Shown here: in pieces, positions 1 through 6,369 of the stretch
Layout: every line of letters starts with the position of its first letter
Numbering within the stretch: the first letter of the stretch is position 1
NCBI GenBank assembly: GCA_964437735.1
Contig: CAYTID010000090.1
Location: forward strand, 1 to 9,128
Length of the DNA: 9,128 bases
Direction of reading: 5' to 3'
Source: CAYTID01 sp964437735
GTDB lineage: Bacteria > Bacteroidota > Ignavibacteria > UBA10030 > BY39
The notes under the pieces: model-generated
Seen by the model: only the letters and a program-made list of their open reading frames with translations
Told to the model about the DNA's origin: nothing
The model's database searches: none
Made by a program: the position numbers and the translations under genes

Positions 1-379
1 GGCTTGGTTTTGTTGTCCGATTTGAGAATCGGACGCTACGCTTTATGTTTGTAGAATCCGTTCCTTAAGAACGGATGGCTTGGTTTTGTTGTCCGGTTTG
101 AGAACCCGACACTGCGCTGCTTGTTTGTAGAATCCGTTCCTTAAGAACGGATGGCTTGGTTTTGTTGTCCGATTTGAGAATCGGACGCTACGCTTTATGT
201 TTGTAGAATCCGTTCCTTAAGAACGGATGGCTTGGTTTTGTTGTCCGATTTGAGAATCGGACTCTACACCGATTGGTTGTAGAATCCGTTCTTCAAGAAC
301 GGATGGTTTGGTTTTGTTGTCCGATTTACGAATCGGACGCTACCCGTTTGTTTTTAGAATCCGTTTCTTAAGAACGGAT
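1..379. repeat. Tandem array of five 76-bp double-hairpin units (REP/BIME-like)
   Basis: Units begin at 1, 77, 153, 229 and 305; the first four are 76 bp and the last is 75 bp. In unit 1, hairpin A (15-34) has arms GTCCGATT/AATCGGAC around loop TGAG, and hairpin B (56-76) has arms ATCCGTTC/GAACGGAT around loop CTTAA. Between them lie CTAC (36-39) and GTAG (51-54), which are reverse complements, so A and B are oppositely oriented copies of 'GTAG plus hairpin'. CTAC is kept in four of five units and GTAG in four of five. Units 1 and 3 are identical. The array starts at the window edge, so it may continue upstream. A GTAG foot beside a hairpin is the known hallmark of REP sequences mobilised by RAYT transposases, and inverted REP pairs form BIMEs. 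Assignment to that class is inferred, since no transposase gene is in view. I found no reading frame in the array; 76 bp is not a multiple of three. Confidence 0.9.
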
Positions 380-457
380 GGCTTTCTCAGTTTGCAAATA
401 TTTTGGATTTAGATTAGATTTTTAGCATTAACAATTATTTTTGATTAAGCAACTAAT

Positions 458-586
458 ATGAGCACACTTTATCTTGGCGAGTGTTGGATCGGTCTCAGGG
501 TGAATGTACCCGACGAGTGCATTGACCTGGTTTACATTGATACGCCTTTTAACAGTAAACGCGATTACTATATTTTCAATGAATAA
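458..586 (+). pseudogene. N-terminal remnant of a beta-class DNA adenine/cytosine-N4 methyltransferase
   Basis: ATG at 458 opens a 42-codon frame ending in TAA at 584-586. It reads like the start of Mod/N4-N6 DNA methyltransferases: a short strand and GD-like turn (LYLGEC), then PDECIDLVYID, then TPFNSKRDYY. In beta-class enzymes the catalytic motif IV, DPPY/F, sits near the N-terminus just after such an 'xxVDLxYxDPPFNSxRDY' stretch. Here the first proline is threonine (DTPF), and the usual GD is GE. The similarity stops at about codon 40, where the next gene begins, and I see no remainder of a methyltransferase in the window. The piece looks more GC-rich than the flanking DNA, which may reflect a different origin. 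It cannot be an active enzyme. It could be translated as a leader peptide, since its stop overlaps the start of the helicase gene. Identification is by eye from the motif. Confidence 0.72.
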
Positions 587-1940
587 TTTCCCCACACTTA
601 CATTCTATGAAGGAATGCTTCAACTCAGAGGAGAAGCTGATAAAGGATTAATATCTAAATTCTTTAAAAAGCATCCGCTTAATTATTTCATCTCCCCCGC
701 ATATAAATATTCTGAAGTTTTAAATTATTGCAAAGAAAACGAGATAGCAGTCGAGGACAAGACAGCACAATTTTATGAAGTCACAAATTTTATTCATAAC
801 GAGCCGCTCGACCCATTCGATTTCCAAATAAAAGCAATCGAAGCTTGGGAAAAAGCAGATAAGCGAGGTATGGTTGTATTACCTACAGGCGCCGGGAAAA
901 GTTTTATGACACGTTTGTTAATCGCTCGTTTGGCAATCGAAGATGCTAAGTGTTCTGTTTTGGTTGTAGTTCCGACGCGTGTTTTAGTTTATCAATGGTA
1001 TGAACAATTGCGAACAGCATTTGAGCAGGATATCGGAATTATCGGCGATGACATTATTAATCCAAAGCCAATCACCGTTACAACTTATAAAAGCGCACAG
1101 ATTTATATGGCAAATCTTGGTAACCGATGGAAACTTGTTGTGTACGACGAGATTCATAAAAAATTGTCTGAAGGTAAATCAGCTAATGCGGCGAGGTTCT
1201 GCATTTCACCGTATCGCCTTGCGCTAACAGCAACTCCGGTAAGCAGTGCGCTTAATTTACTGAGTGAGTTAATCGGTCCAAAAGTTTACGAAAAAGCTAC
1301 TGATGACTTGATTGAAAATGAAATCTTGTCTGTGTATCAAAGAATCCCAGTTCGTTTAAAACCGACAAATGAAGAAGTTGCAACTTATTTCGATATTCGT
1401 AAGCCGATCGAGAAAGTATGGTATCGTGCAAAAGCTGAACATAGAATCCAAAACAGTAGTTGGCTTGTTCGTGAGCGACTGTATTATCCTGACGATGTCG
1501 ACCTCGCACAACGATCACTATTACGAGCGTACAGATATTGGCAATCGATTCCGAGCCGGTTTGCCCGCTTAGAAGAGATTTTGCAGAAACATCAAAACGA
1601 CAGAATTTTGATTTTCACAGAAAGCCGTTGCGCCGCTTACGAAATTTCAAAACGTTTCTTGATACCGGCGGTTACTGCGGATATAGAATCTGATGAACGG
1701 GTATTTTATCTTGATGCCTTTACGAAAGGTAAATGCAAGGCGCTTGTTACCGCAAAAGCGTTGGAAGAAGGAATCGATCTACCCGAAGCGAATGTAGCGG
1801 TAATTATAGCAGGAAGAAAAAGCAGTAAAGTGGAAACTATAAGTTATATACAACGGCGCGGACGAGTGTTACGTAAGCGGAAAGGTAAGCAAGCATTGGT
1901 TTACGAAATTTCCTTTGCGCTTCCGACTACAAAACATTAA
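579..1940 (+). CDS. XPB/Rad25-like SF2 DNA helicase, partner of the downstream DUF790 nuclease
   Basis: This is a 453-residue ATP-dependent DNA translocase/helicase of superfamily 2, close to the usual length of archaeal XPB. An N-terminal domain (about 1-75) precedes helicase domain 1: FQIKAI (82-87), Walker A PTGAGKS (102-108), motif Ia VVPTRVLVYQW (130-140), DEIH box (190-193) and LTATP (216-220). Helicase domain 2 has ILIFTES (343-349), the EEGIDLP segment (396-402) and motif VI QRRGRVLR (425-432). XPB normally carries Arg-Glu-Asp (RED motif) right after the TAT motif; here that place reads PVSSALN, so RED is absent. I chose ATG 579, not the upstream ATG 504, because the 25 extra residues are an out-of-frame reading of the methyltransferase remnant. 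No Shine-Dalgarno site precedes 579, and the start overlaps the remnant's stop codon. The nuclease gene follows after 15 nt, so the two are probably co-transcribed. A role in repair or defence is inferred. Confidence 0.88.
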   Translation: MNNFPTLTFYEGMLQLRGEADKGLISKFFKKHPLNYFISPAYKYSEVLNYCKENEIAVEDKTAQFYEVTNFIHNEPLDPFDFQIKAIEAWEKADKRGMVVLPTGAGKSFMTRLLIARLAIEDAKCSVLVVVPTRVLVYQWYEQLRTAFEQDIGIIGDDIINPKPITVTTYKSAQIYMANLGNRWKLVVYDEIHKKLSEGKSANAARFCISPYRLALTATPVSSALNLLSELIGPKVYEKATDDLIENEILSVYQRIPVRLKPTNEEVATYFDIRKPIEKVWYRAKAEHRIQNSSWLVRERLYYPDDVDLAQRSLLRAYRYWQSIPSRFARLEEILQKHQNDRILIFTESRCAAYEISKRFLIPAVTADIESDERVFYLDAFTKGKCKALVTAKALEEGIDLPEANVAVIIAGRKSSKVETISYIQRRGRVLRKRKGKQALVYEISFALPTTKH

Positions 1941-1955
1941 ATAACTTAAATTTTT

Positions 1956-3227
1956 GTGAAACGAAAAAACCTAAAATGGATATTAGATCCGAACGATCAA
2001 CAGTTATGCAGAGAAGTCGGTAAAATTTTCAGAGAGCTGAATGATTGTGTCGGTAAACCCCTTCGGGAAGTTACTGAAAAGATTGAAGAAGCTAATATTT
2101 CGGAGGCAACGGAATCTGTCCGAAAATTGCGTCGTGAAATTGCTGAATATATATCCGAAAGCTTCGAAAATGAGTTGCCTGATAACTTATCACCAGCAGA
2201 TATTCGTAAATATGTTTTCTCATCTGTATGGGATAAAGGACATGGTTTTATTACATCCGATGGTGGATTGTTTATGCCAACTTCTGATGAAATATTCTGC
2301 AATGCCGAAAAATATTTCAATCTTCAACCAAAAATTGTCGATAAATATTTTTTTGGCGATATTCCTGAAGAAAAATTGCTAAAGATAAAACCGGATTTAA
2401 TTAAGACTGAACCGGGCGTTATAATAAAGGCGCTCAATAACCGGCGGTTGAAGTGGAAGTTAAGAAAATCCATCGCATTAAAATTAACGATTCCGGTTTT
2501 TATTGAAAAGAATTCACCATATACAAGAATCATATGGTCGCTCAAGAAATGCCATTTAATGTATGATGCTGTTCAAATTGGTAACGATTTAGTCTTCAAT
2601 GTTACAGGTCCTTATGGATTGTTTATGCACACTACAATTTACGGGAACCGGTTAGCACAATTGATTGAGATGCTGGTTCAAAATATTTTGTGCAAATGGA
2701 AAGTTCAGGTTGATATTCTAAACTCAAAGTATGCTAATGCCAAAAGTGAGAATATCGAAACGCTTATACTCGACAATTCTATGAGTGATTTATTCGCATG
2801 TCAAGGAGATGTTACCGATGAGTTTAAGTCTTCCGACGAAGAAGCATTCATGCGTTACATAACAAAATACAGTTCTGAACTGGATGCAAGTTACGAGGGG
2901 ACAATCATCCCACTCAAAACGGATGCTGGAAAGAGTGTTGGTTTTTTAATTCCTGATTTTGTAATAGTAAATCGGAACAATTCTGAAAAATATTTCATTG
3001 AAATTGTCGGTTATTGGCGTGAAGAATATTTGCAGAAGAAAATAGAACGTATTAAATTACTCAAAGATAAAAAAATGATTTTGATAGTTAATCGAAATCT
3101 AAATTTGAGTATTTCCAAAGGGAATGAAAATTTATCCACATTAAATTTAGCACAAATGTATCTTTATTCGAACCGCAGTGAATTAAAAACAGTGACAAAA
3201 AAGATTGTTGAAATGCTTGACGGATGA
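1956..3227 (+). CDS. DUF790/Bax1-like PD-(D/E)XK nuclease
   Basis: This 423-residue protein matches the DUF790 family (COG3372) by its segments. The first is a conserved core around residues 217-238 with GPYGLF and YGNRLAQL. The second is a C-terminal nuclease-like core: acidic helix DEEAF (294-298), IPDF (332-335), then FIEIVGYW (347-354) with EEYLQKKIERIKLL after it. The D334 and E349-x-V arrangement resembles a PD-(D/E)XK site in which the final lysine is replaced, as I recall for this family. Family members include archaeal Bax1, which binds XPB helicase and cuts DNA as a structure-specific nuclease. Residues about 34-75 are rich in charged helix. The start is GTG 1956: an in-frame stop lies at 1947 and no ATG follows nearby. 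The gene sits 15 nt after the helicase, matching the XPB-Bax1 pairing. Function is inferred from family and neighbour. Confidence 0.82.
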   Translation: MKRKNLKWILDPNDQQLCREVGKIFRELNDCVGKPLREVTEKIEEANISEATESVRKLRREIAEYISESFENELPDNLSPADIRKYVFSSVWDKGHGFITSDGGLFMPTSDEIFCNAEKYFNLQPKIVDKYFFGDIPEEKLLKIKPDLIKTEPGVIIKALNNRRLKWKLRKSIALKLTIPVFIEKNSPYTRIIWSLKKCHLMYDAVQIGNDLVFNVTGPYGLFMHTTIYGNRLAQLIEMLVQNILCKWKVQVDILNSKYANAKSENIETLILDNSMSDLFACQGDVTDEFKSSDEEAFMRYITKYSSELDASYEGTIIPLKTDAGKSVGFLIPDFVIVNRNNSEKYFIEIVGYWREEYLQKKIERIKLLKDKKMILIVNRNLNLSISKGNENLSTLNLAQMYLYSNRSELKTVTKKIVEMLDG

Positions 3228-3251
3228 ATTTATGATATTTAATTTACAATT

Positions 3252-3267
3252 ATTGACATTTTTCAAT
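3252..3267. promoter_or_regulatory. Possible CRP/FNR-family binding site over the -35 box
   Basis: The dyad TTGAC-ATTT-TTCAA (3253-3266) matches the FNR consensus TTGAT-N4-ATCAA at eight of ten positions, and the flanking A and T extend the symmetry by one base pair on each side. It lies upstream of an anaerobic respiration operon, where such control is common. It coincides with the -35 hexamer, a position that suits repression better than class II activation at this promoter. AT-rich DNA gives such dyads by chance, so support is modest. Confidence 0.35.
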
Positions 3268-3281
3268 TATTTTTATATATT
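3253..3281 (+). promoter_or_regulatory. Sigma-70-type promoter of the porin-nrfA-nrfH-rrf2 operon
   Basis: TTGACA (3253-3258) is a perfect -35 hexamer. Exactly 17 nt later comes TATATT (3276-3281), five of six matches to the -10 box. Transcription would start near 3288, giving an untranslated leader of about 50 nt before ATG 3338. The alternative -10, TATTAT at 3297-3302, lacks a matching -35. No comparable promoter stands out inside the operon. Confidence 0.65.
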
Positions 3282-3283
3282 CA

Positions 3284-3295
3284 GACTAAATAGTC
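3284..3295. promoter_or_regulatory. Perfect palindrome GACTA-AA-TAGTC, candidate operator
   Basis: Five-base-pair arms flank two central bases, and the site spans the predicted transcription start. A bound protein there would block RNA polymerase. The GACT...AGTC half-sites resemble those of IscR-type Rrf2 regulators, although those have five bases between the halves and this has four. The last gene of the operon encodes an Rrf2 protein, so autoregulation is a natural hypothesis. The pairing of site and regulator is inferred. Confidence 0.45.
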
Positions 3296-3337
3296 CTATT
3301 ATAACTACTGAATTTTAAACAAATTATAGGAGCATAT

Positions 3338-4585
3338 ATGAAAAAAATACTACTATGTTTATCGCTGTTTCTATCAATTACTGCCGTTAAAGCGCAGGAT
3401 ATTAAATGGGATGGAGAAATCAGACTCAGAAGTGAACTCGACGGAAGGGATTTCAAAAATTCAACCGCGCCCAATTATTATGCTTTATCAAGAATACGTT
3501 TAGGTATGGAAGCCAAACTTGTAGATGATGTTCAAATTTATATTCAAATACAAGATTCAAGAGTATTTGGCGAAGAGGTTGATGCTTCCGGAAAATTTAA
3601 TACAATCAATAATATGAAAAATATCGACCTCCACCAGGGTTACATAAAAATTGATAAGTTTTTATATGAAGAATTAAGTGTAAAAGTGGGTCGGCAGAAA
3701 TTAGCTTATGCGAATGAAAGAATGATTGGACCGGGTAACTGGGGAAATATAGGTAGAGCGTTTGATGGTGGTTTGATCAGATATGAAATACCAAATCACA
3801 AATTTGATATATTTGTAATGAATACCGGCGAAACAAATCCGGTTCCGACAACCGTAACACCAACTTCAGTGAGATTTAACAGGGACGCCGGACAACTGTT
3901 TTCCGGATTATATTATTCTGTGAATTGTTTGAATATGCATCAGTTTGACTTATATGGATTACATCAACTGGACAGGGGTGTAACAGTTCCGGGTTATAAT
4001 GATTTATCAAGATTTACAACTGGATTTTTTGGAAAAGGAAAACTGTCTGAACAAATATTTTATGAAGGGGATCTGGCAATACAGACAGGCTCGAAAGCAG
4101 GAACTGATATTTTCGCAACATTGATTGCGCTAACTGCCGGATATAAATTCGATGATTCGCCCCTCTCATTATTGTCATTATCTTTTGAAAGGCTATCCGG
4201 GACTCCGGCGAATGATTCAAAAATTAAATCCTTTGAACAACCTTACCCTACAGGTCATAAATATTATGGATTTATGGATTACTTCACAAATATACCGCAG
4301 CAAGCCTACAACAGAGGACTTGTTGATATTTATGCAAAGGGAATTTTTTCTCCCTATAAGAATCTGACGGTAAGCGCAACCTTGCATAATTTTACTTTAG
4401 CAGAAGATTTGGCAGGGGAGAATAGTCTGGGACAAGAAATCGACTTAGTGGCGAATTGGAGATACAAGAAATATTTGAATTTTGAGTGCGGCGGTTCACT
4501 ATTCTTTCCCGGAAAAATATTTCAAGCCCAGTACGGATATGATGTAGCTCAATGGGCATATTTATCAGTAATAGTAAATTTCTAA
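3338..4585 (+). CDS. Outer-membrane beta-barrel protein, alginate-export-like family
   Basis: This 415-residue protein has a clear Sec signal peptide: MKK, a hydrophobic core, and a likely signal peptidase I cut after VKA (residue 19). The mature part is rich in alternating polar/hydrophobic strands and aromatic girdle residues, with patches such as GEIRLRSELDGRDF near the start and KVGRQKLAY in the middle (about 116-124). It ends in VIVNF, the terminal aromatic expected of barrels assembled by Bam. These segments recall the alginate-export/AlgE-like porin family often annotated beside respiratory genes in FCB bacteria. A good Shine-Dalgarno site AGGAG (3328-3332) lies 5 nt before ATG 3338. 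It is the first gene after the promoter, and nrfA follows after 21 nt. Passage of nitrite or other small solutes to periplasmic NrfA is inferred; the substrate cannot be read from the sequence, and alginate is not implied. Confidence 0.78.
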   Translation: MKKILLCLSLFLSITAVKAQDIKWDGEIRLRSELDGRDFKNSTAPNYYALSRIRLGMEAKLVDDVQIYIQIQDSRVFGEEVDASGKFNTINNMKNIDLHQGYIKIDKFLYEELSVKVGRQKLAYANERMIGPGNWGNIGRAFDGGLIRYEIPNHKFDIFVMNTGETNPVPTTVTPTSVRFNRDAGQLFSGLYYSVNCLNMHQFDLYGLHQLDRGVTVPGYNDLSRFTTGFFGKGKLSEQIFYEGDLAIQTGSKAGTDIFATLIALTAGYKFDDSPLSLLSLSFERLSGTPANDSKIKSFEQPYPTGHKYYGFMDYFTNIPQQAYNRGLVDIYAKGIFSPYKNLTVSATLHNFTLAEDLAGENSLGQEIDLVANWRYKKYLNFECGGSLFFPGKIFQAQYGYDVAQWAYLSVIVNF

Positions 4586-4606
4586 AACTGAGAAAGGAAT
4601 TATATT

Positions 4607-5920
4607 ATGGAAATTAAAAAAAGATATTATGCCTTGATGCTTGTAAGTGTAATACTCACGATAGCAATCATTGGCTTATTGGTAAATATATTTGAGCATA
4701 AGCAAGAGGGACGAATTACCTATTTGCAGCTCAAAGAAATACCTGAGGGTGAACCTGACCCGGCGGTTTGGCGTGATAATTTTCCAAGAGAATACGATTC
4801 CTATATAAAAACTATGAAAACAAGCGAACTGGAAGATTATAGTAAGTATGGTCGATATGGTGGATCGGAATCATTTCAAAAATTGGATTTACACCCCGAT
4901 TATAAAAGACTTTTTGCCGGTTACGGATTCGGAATTGATTACAGAGAAGATCGCGGACACATGAATGCTTTTCAAGATATGATTTCTTCGAAAAGATTGG
5001 GAGATAATAAACCGGGAACTTGTATGTCGTGTAAAAGTCCTCAAGTACCGAAGCTGATTGATTCTATTGGTGCGGAAGCGTTTTATAAAATTCCCGTAAA
5101 AGATTTAGTGGAGAAACACGGATTCAAGCATTCAGTATCCTGTGCTGATTGCCATGATGCTAATACGATGGATTTAAAAATTACACGTATCGCTTTTAAA
5201 GAAGCAATGCAGCGTCGGGGAATTGATTTGTCGAAGTCCGATCGGCAGCAGATGCGTACCTATGTTTGCGCTCAATGTCATGTCGAATATTACTTTAAAG
5301 GAGAGGGAAAATATTTAACATTTCCATGGGACAAAGGATTAAACATCGACAGCATCGATTCATACTATTCCGATGTTGCTTTTACCGATTGGAAACATGC
5401 TGAAACTAATTCTTCGATGATAAAAATTCAGCATCCTGAATTTGAATTATGGTCGACAAGTATCCACGCACGTTCGAATGTTGCTTGTGCCGATTGTCAT
5501 ATGCCGTATAAACGCGAAGGTGCAATAAAGATAACAGACCATTGGATCAGAACTCCATTGGAAAATATTTCGAGTACATGTCTGAATTGTCATCGTGAAA
5601 GCGAATCAGAGATGAAGAGCCGTGTGTTGGATATCCAAGATAAAACATATCAATCTATGCAGAAGTCCGAAGAGGCAATTCTCGCTGCAATCGATGCTAT
5701 TAAAATCGCAATGAAATCGGGGGTGAGCGAGAAGGATTTAGAAGAAGCCCGGATGCTGCACCGGAAAGCTCAGATGCGATGGGATTTTATCAGTGCTGAA
5801 AATAGTATGGGTTTCCATAGCCCGCAAGAGTCAGCGCGGATTTTGGCTGATGCGCGCGACCTTGCACGTCAGGCAGAATTATCGGCATTTAAAACTTTTA
5901 CAAAAGTTACACTTAAATGA
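4607..5920 (+). CDS. nrfA: Ammonia-forming cytochrome c nitrite reductase, catalytic subunit (pentaheme)
   Basis: NrfA reduces nitrite to ammonium with six electrons in the periplasm. Five heme sites are visible: CMSCK (139-143), whose lysine is the signature ligand of the catalytic heme, then CADCH (179-183), CAQCH (221-225), CADCH (294-298) and CLNCH (325-329). Active-site context is intact: DYREDRGH (111-118) with the likely catalytic arginine, HVEYYF (225-230) with the tyrosines and calcium-binding glutamate, and KIQH (273-276), where K-x-Q are calcium ligands and H is catalytic. It is therefore a canonical calcium-type NrfA. Its 437 residues fit the family. Residues 7-28 form one hydrophobic segment without a lipobox and without an obvious AxA cut, so the protein may stay anchored instead of being released. 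The Shine-Dalgarno site AAGGA (4594-4598) supports ATG 4607. It overlaps nrfH by 4 bp. Confidence 0.97.
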   Translation: MEIKKRYYALMLVSVILTIAIIGLLVNIFEHKQEGRITYLQLKEIPEGEPDPAVWRDNFPREYDSYIKTMKTSELEDYSKYGRYGGSESFQKLDLHPDYKRLFAGYGFGIDYREDRGHMNAFQDMISSKRLGDNKPGTCMSCKSPQVPKLIDSIGAEAFYKIPVKDLVEKHGFKHSVSCADCHDANTMDLKITRIAFKEAMQRRGIDLSKSDRQQMRTYVCAQCHVEYYFKGEGKYLTFPWDKGLNIDSIDSYYSDVAFTDWKHAETNSSMIKIQHPEFELWSTSIHARSNVACADCHMPYKREGAIKITDHWIRTPLENISSTCLNCHRESESEMKSRVLDIQDKTYQSMQKSEEAILAAIDAIKIAMKSGVSEKDLEEARMLHRKAQMRWDFISAENSMGFHSPQESARILADARDLARQAELSAFKTFTKVTLK

Positions 5921-6363
5921 ATAATCTGAGAAAATATATTTTGCCATTTCTGTTTGTTACGATCGGAATATTTATTGGCGCCAGTATCTATACATTTATT
6001 TACGCAAAGGGGTATTCATATATGTCTGACGATCCAAGAGCCTGCGTCAATTGTCATGTTATGCGGGATAATTATTCATCATGGATCGTAGCAAGCCACA
6101 AAGATATCGCATGTAATGGTTGTCATACTCCTGATAACATTTTCAAAAAATATTTAGTGAAAGCAGAAAACGGCTTTAATCATTCTTGGGCATTTACATT
6201 CGGTCCACCGGAAGTTATTCAAATTAAAACACGAAGCACAAATGTGGTGGAAGAAAATTGTATCCGTTGTCATAAAGAAACATTATCGTCAGTTTTTATT
6301 CAAACACATAAAAACAGGCAAATGTGTTTTACATGCCATCAAAGAGTTGGACATAGTTATTAA
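5917..6363 (+). CDS. nrfH: Tetraheme quinol dehydrogenase, NrfA electron donor
   Basis: NrfH belongs to the NapC/NirT family. It oxidises menaquinol at the outer face of the inner membrane and feeds NrfA. One transmembrane helix (about 7-29) is followed by a periplasmic domain with four heme sites: CVNCH (43-47), CNGCH (66-70), CIRCH (115-119) and CFTCH (137-141). The first reads CVNCHVM, and its methionine (49) is the unusual axial ligand of heme 1 known from Desulfovibrio NrfH. The length of 148 residues is normal. ATG 5917 overlaps the nrfA stop as ATGA, so translation is probably coupled. The order here is nrfA then nrfH, the reverse of the common nrfHA arrangement. The Rrf2 gene starts 6 nt after the stop. 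Confidence 0.95.
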   Translation: MNNLRKYILPFLFVTIGIFIGASIYTFIYAKGYSYMSDDPRACVNCHVMRDNYSSWIVASHKDIACNGCHTPDNIFKKYLVKAENGFNHSWAFTFGPPEVIQIKTRSTNVVEENCIRCHKETLSSVFIQTHKNRQMCFTCHQRVGHSY

Positions 6364-6369
6364 GATTAT

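Noticed and set aside
1..379. CRISPR array
   Set aside because: The units lie back to back with near-identical sequence throughout, and there are no unique spacers of regular length. No cas gene is present.
1..379. Integron attC sites
   Set aside because: I found no GTTRRRY/RYYYAAC core sites, no gene cassettes between units and no integrase gene.
504..578. Longer helicase start at ATG 504
   Set aside because: The added 25 residues come from reading the methyltransferase remnant out of frame; helicase-like sequence begins at ATG 579.
1997..2320. Reverse-strand 107-codon frame inside the DUF790 gene
   Set aside because: It has no recognisable domain and lies wholly within a well-supported gene; it is an antisense shadow.
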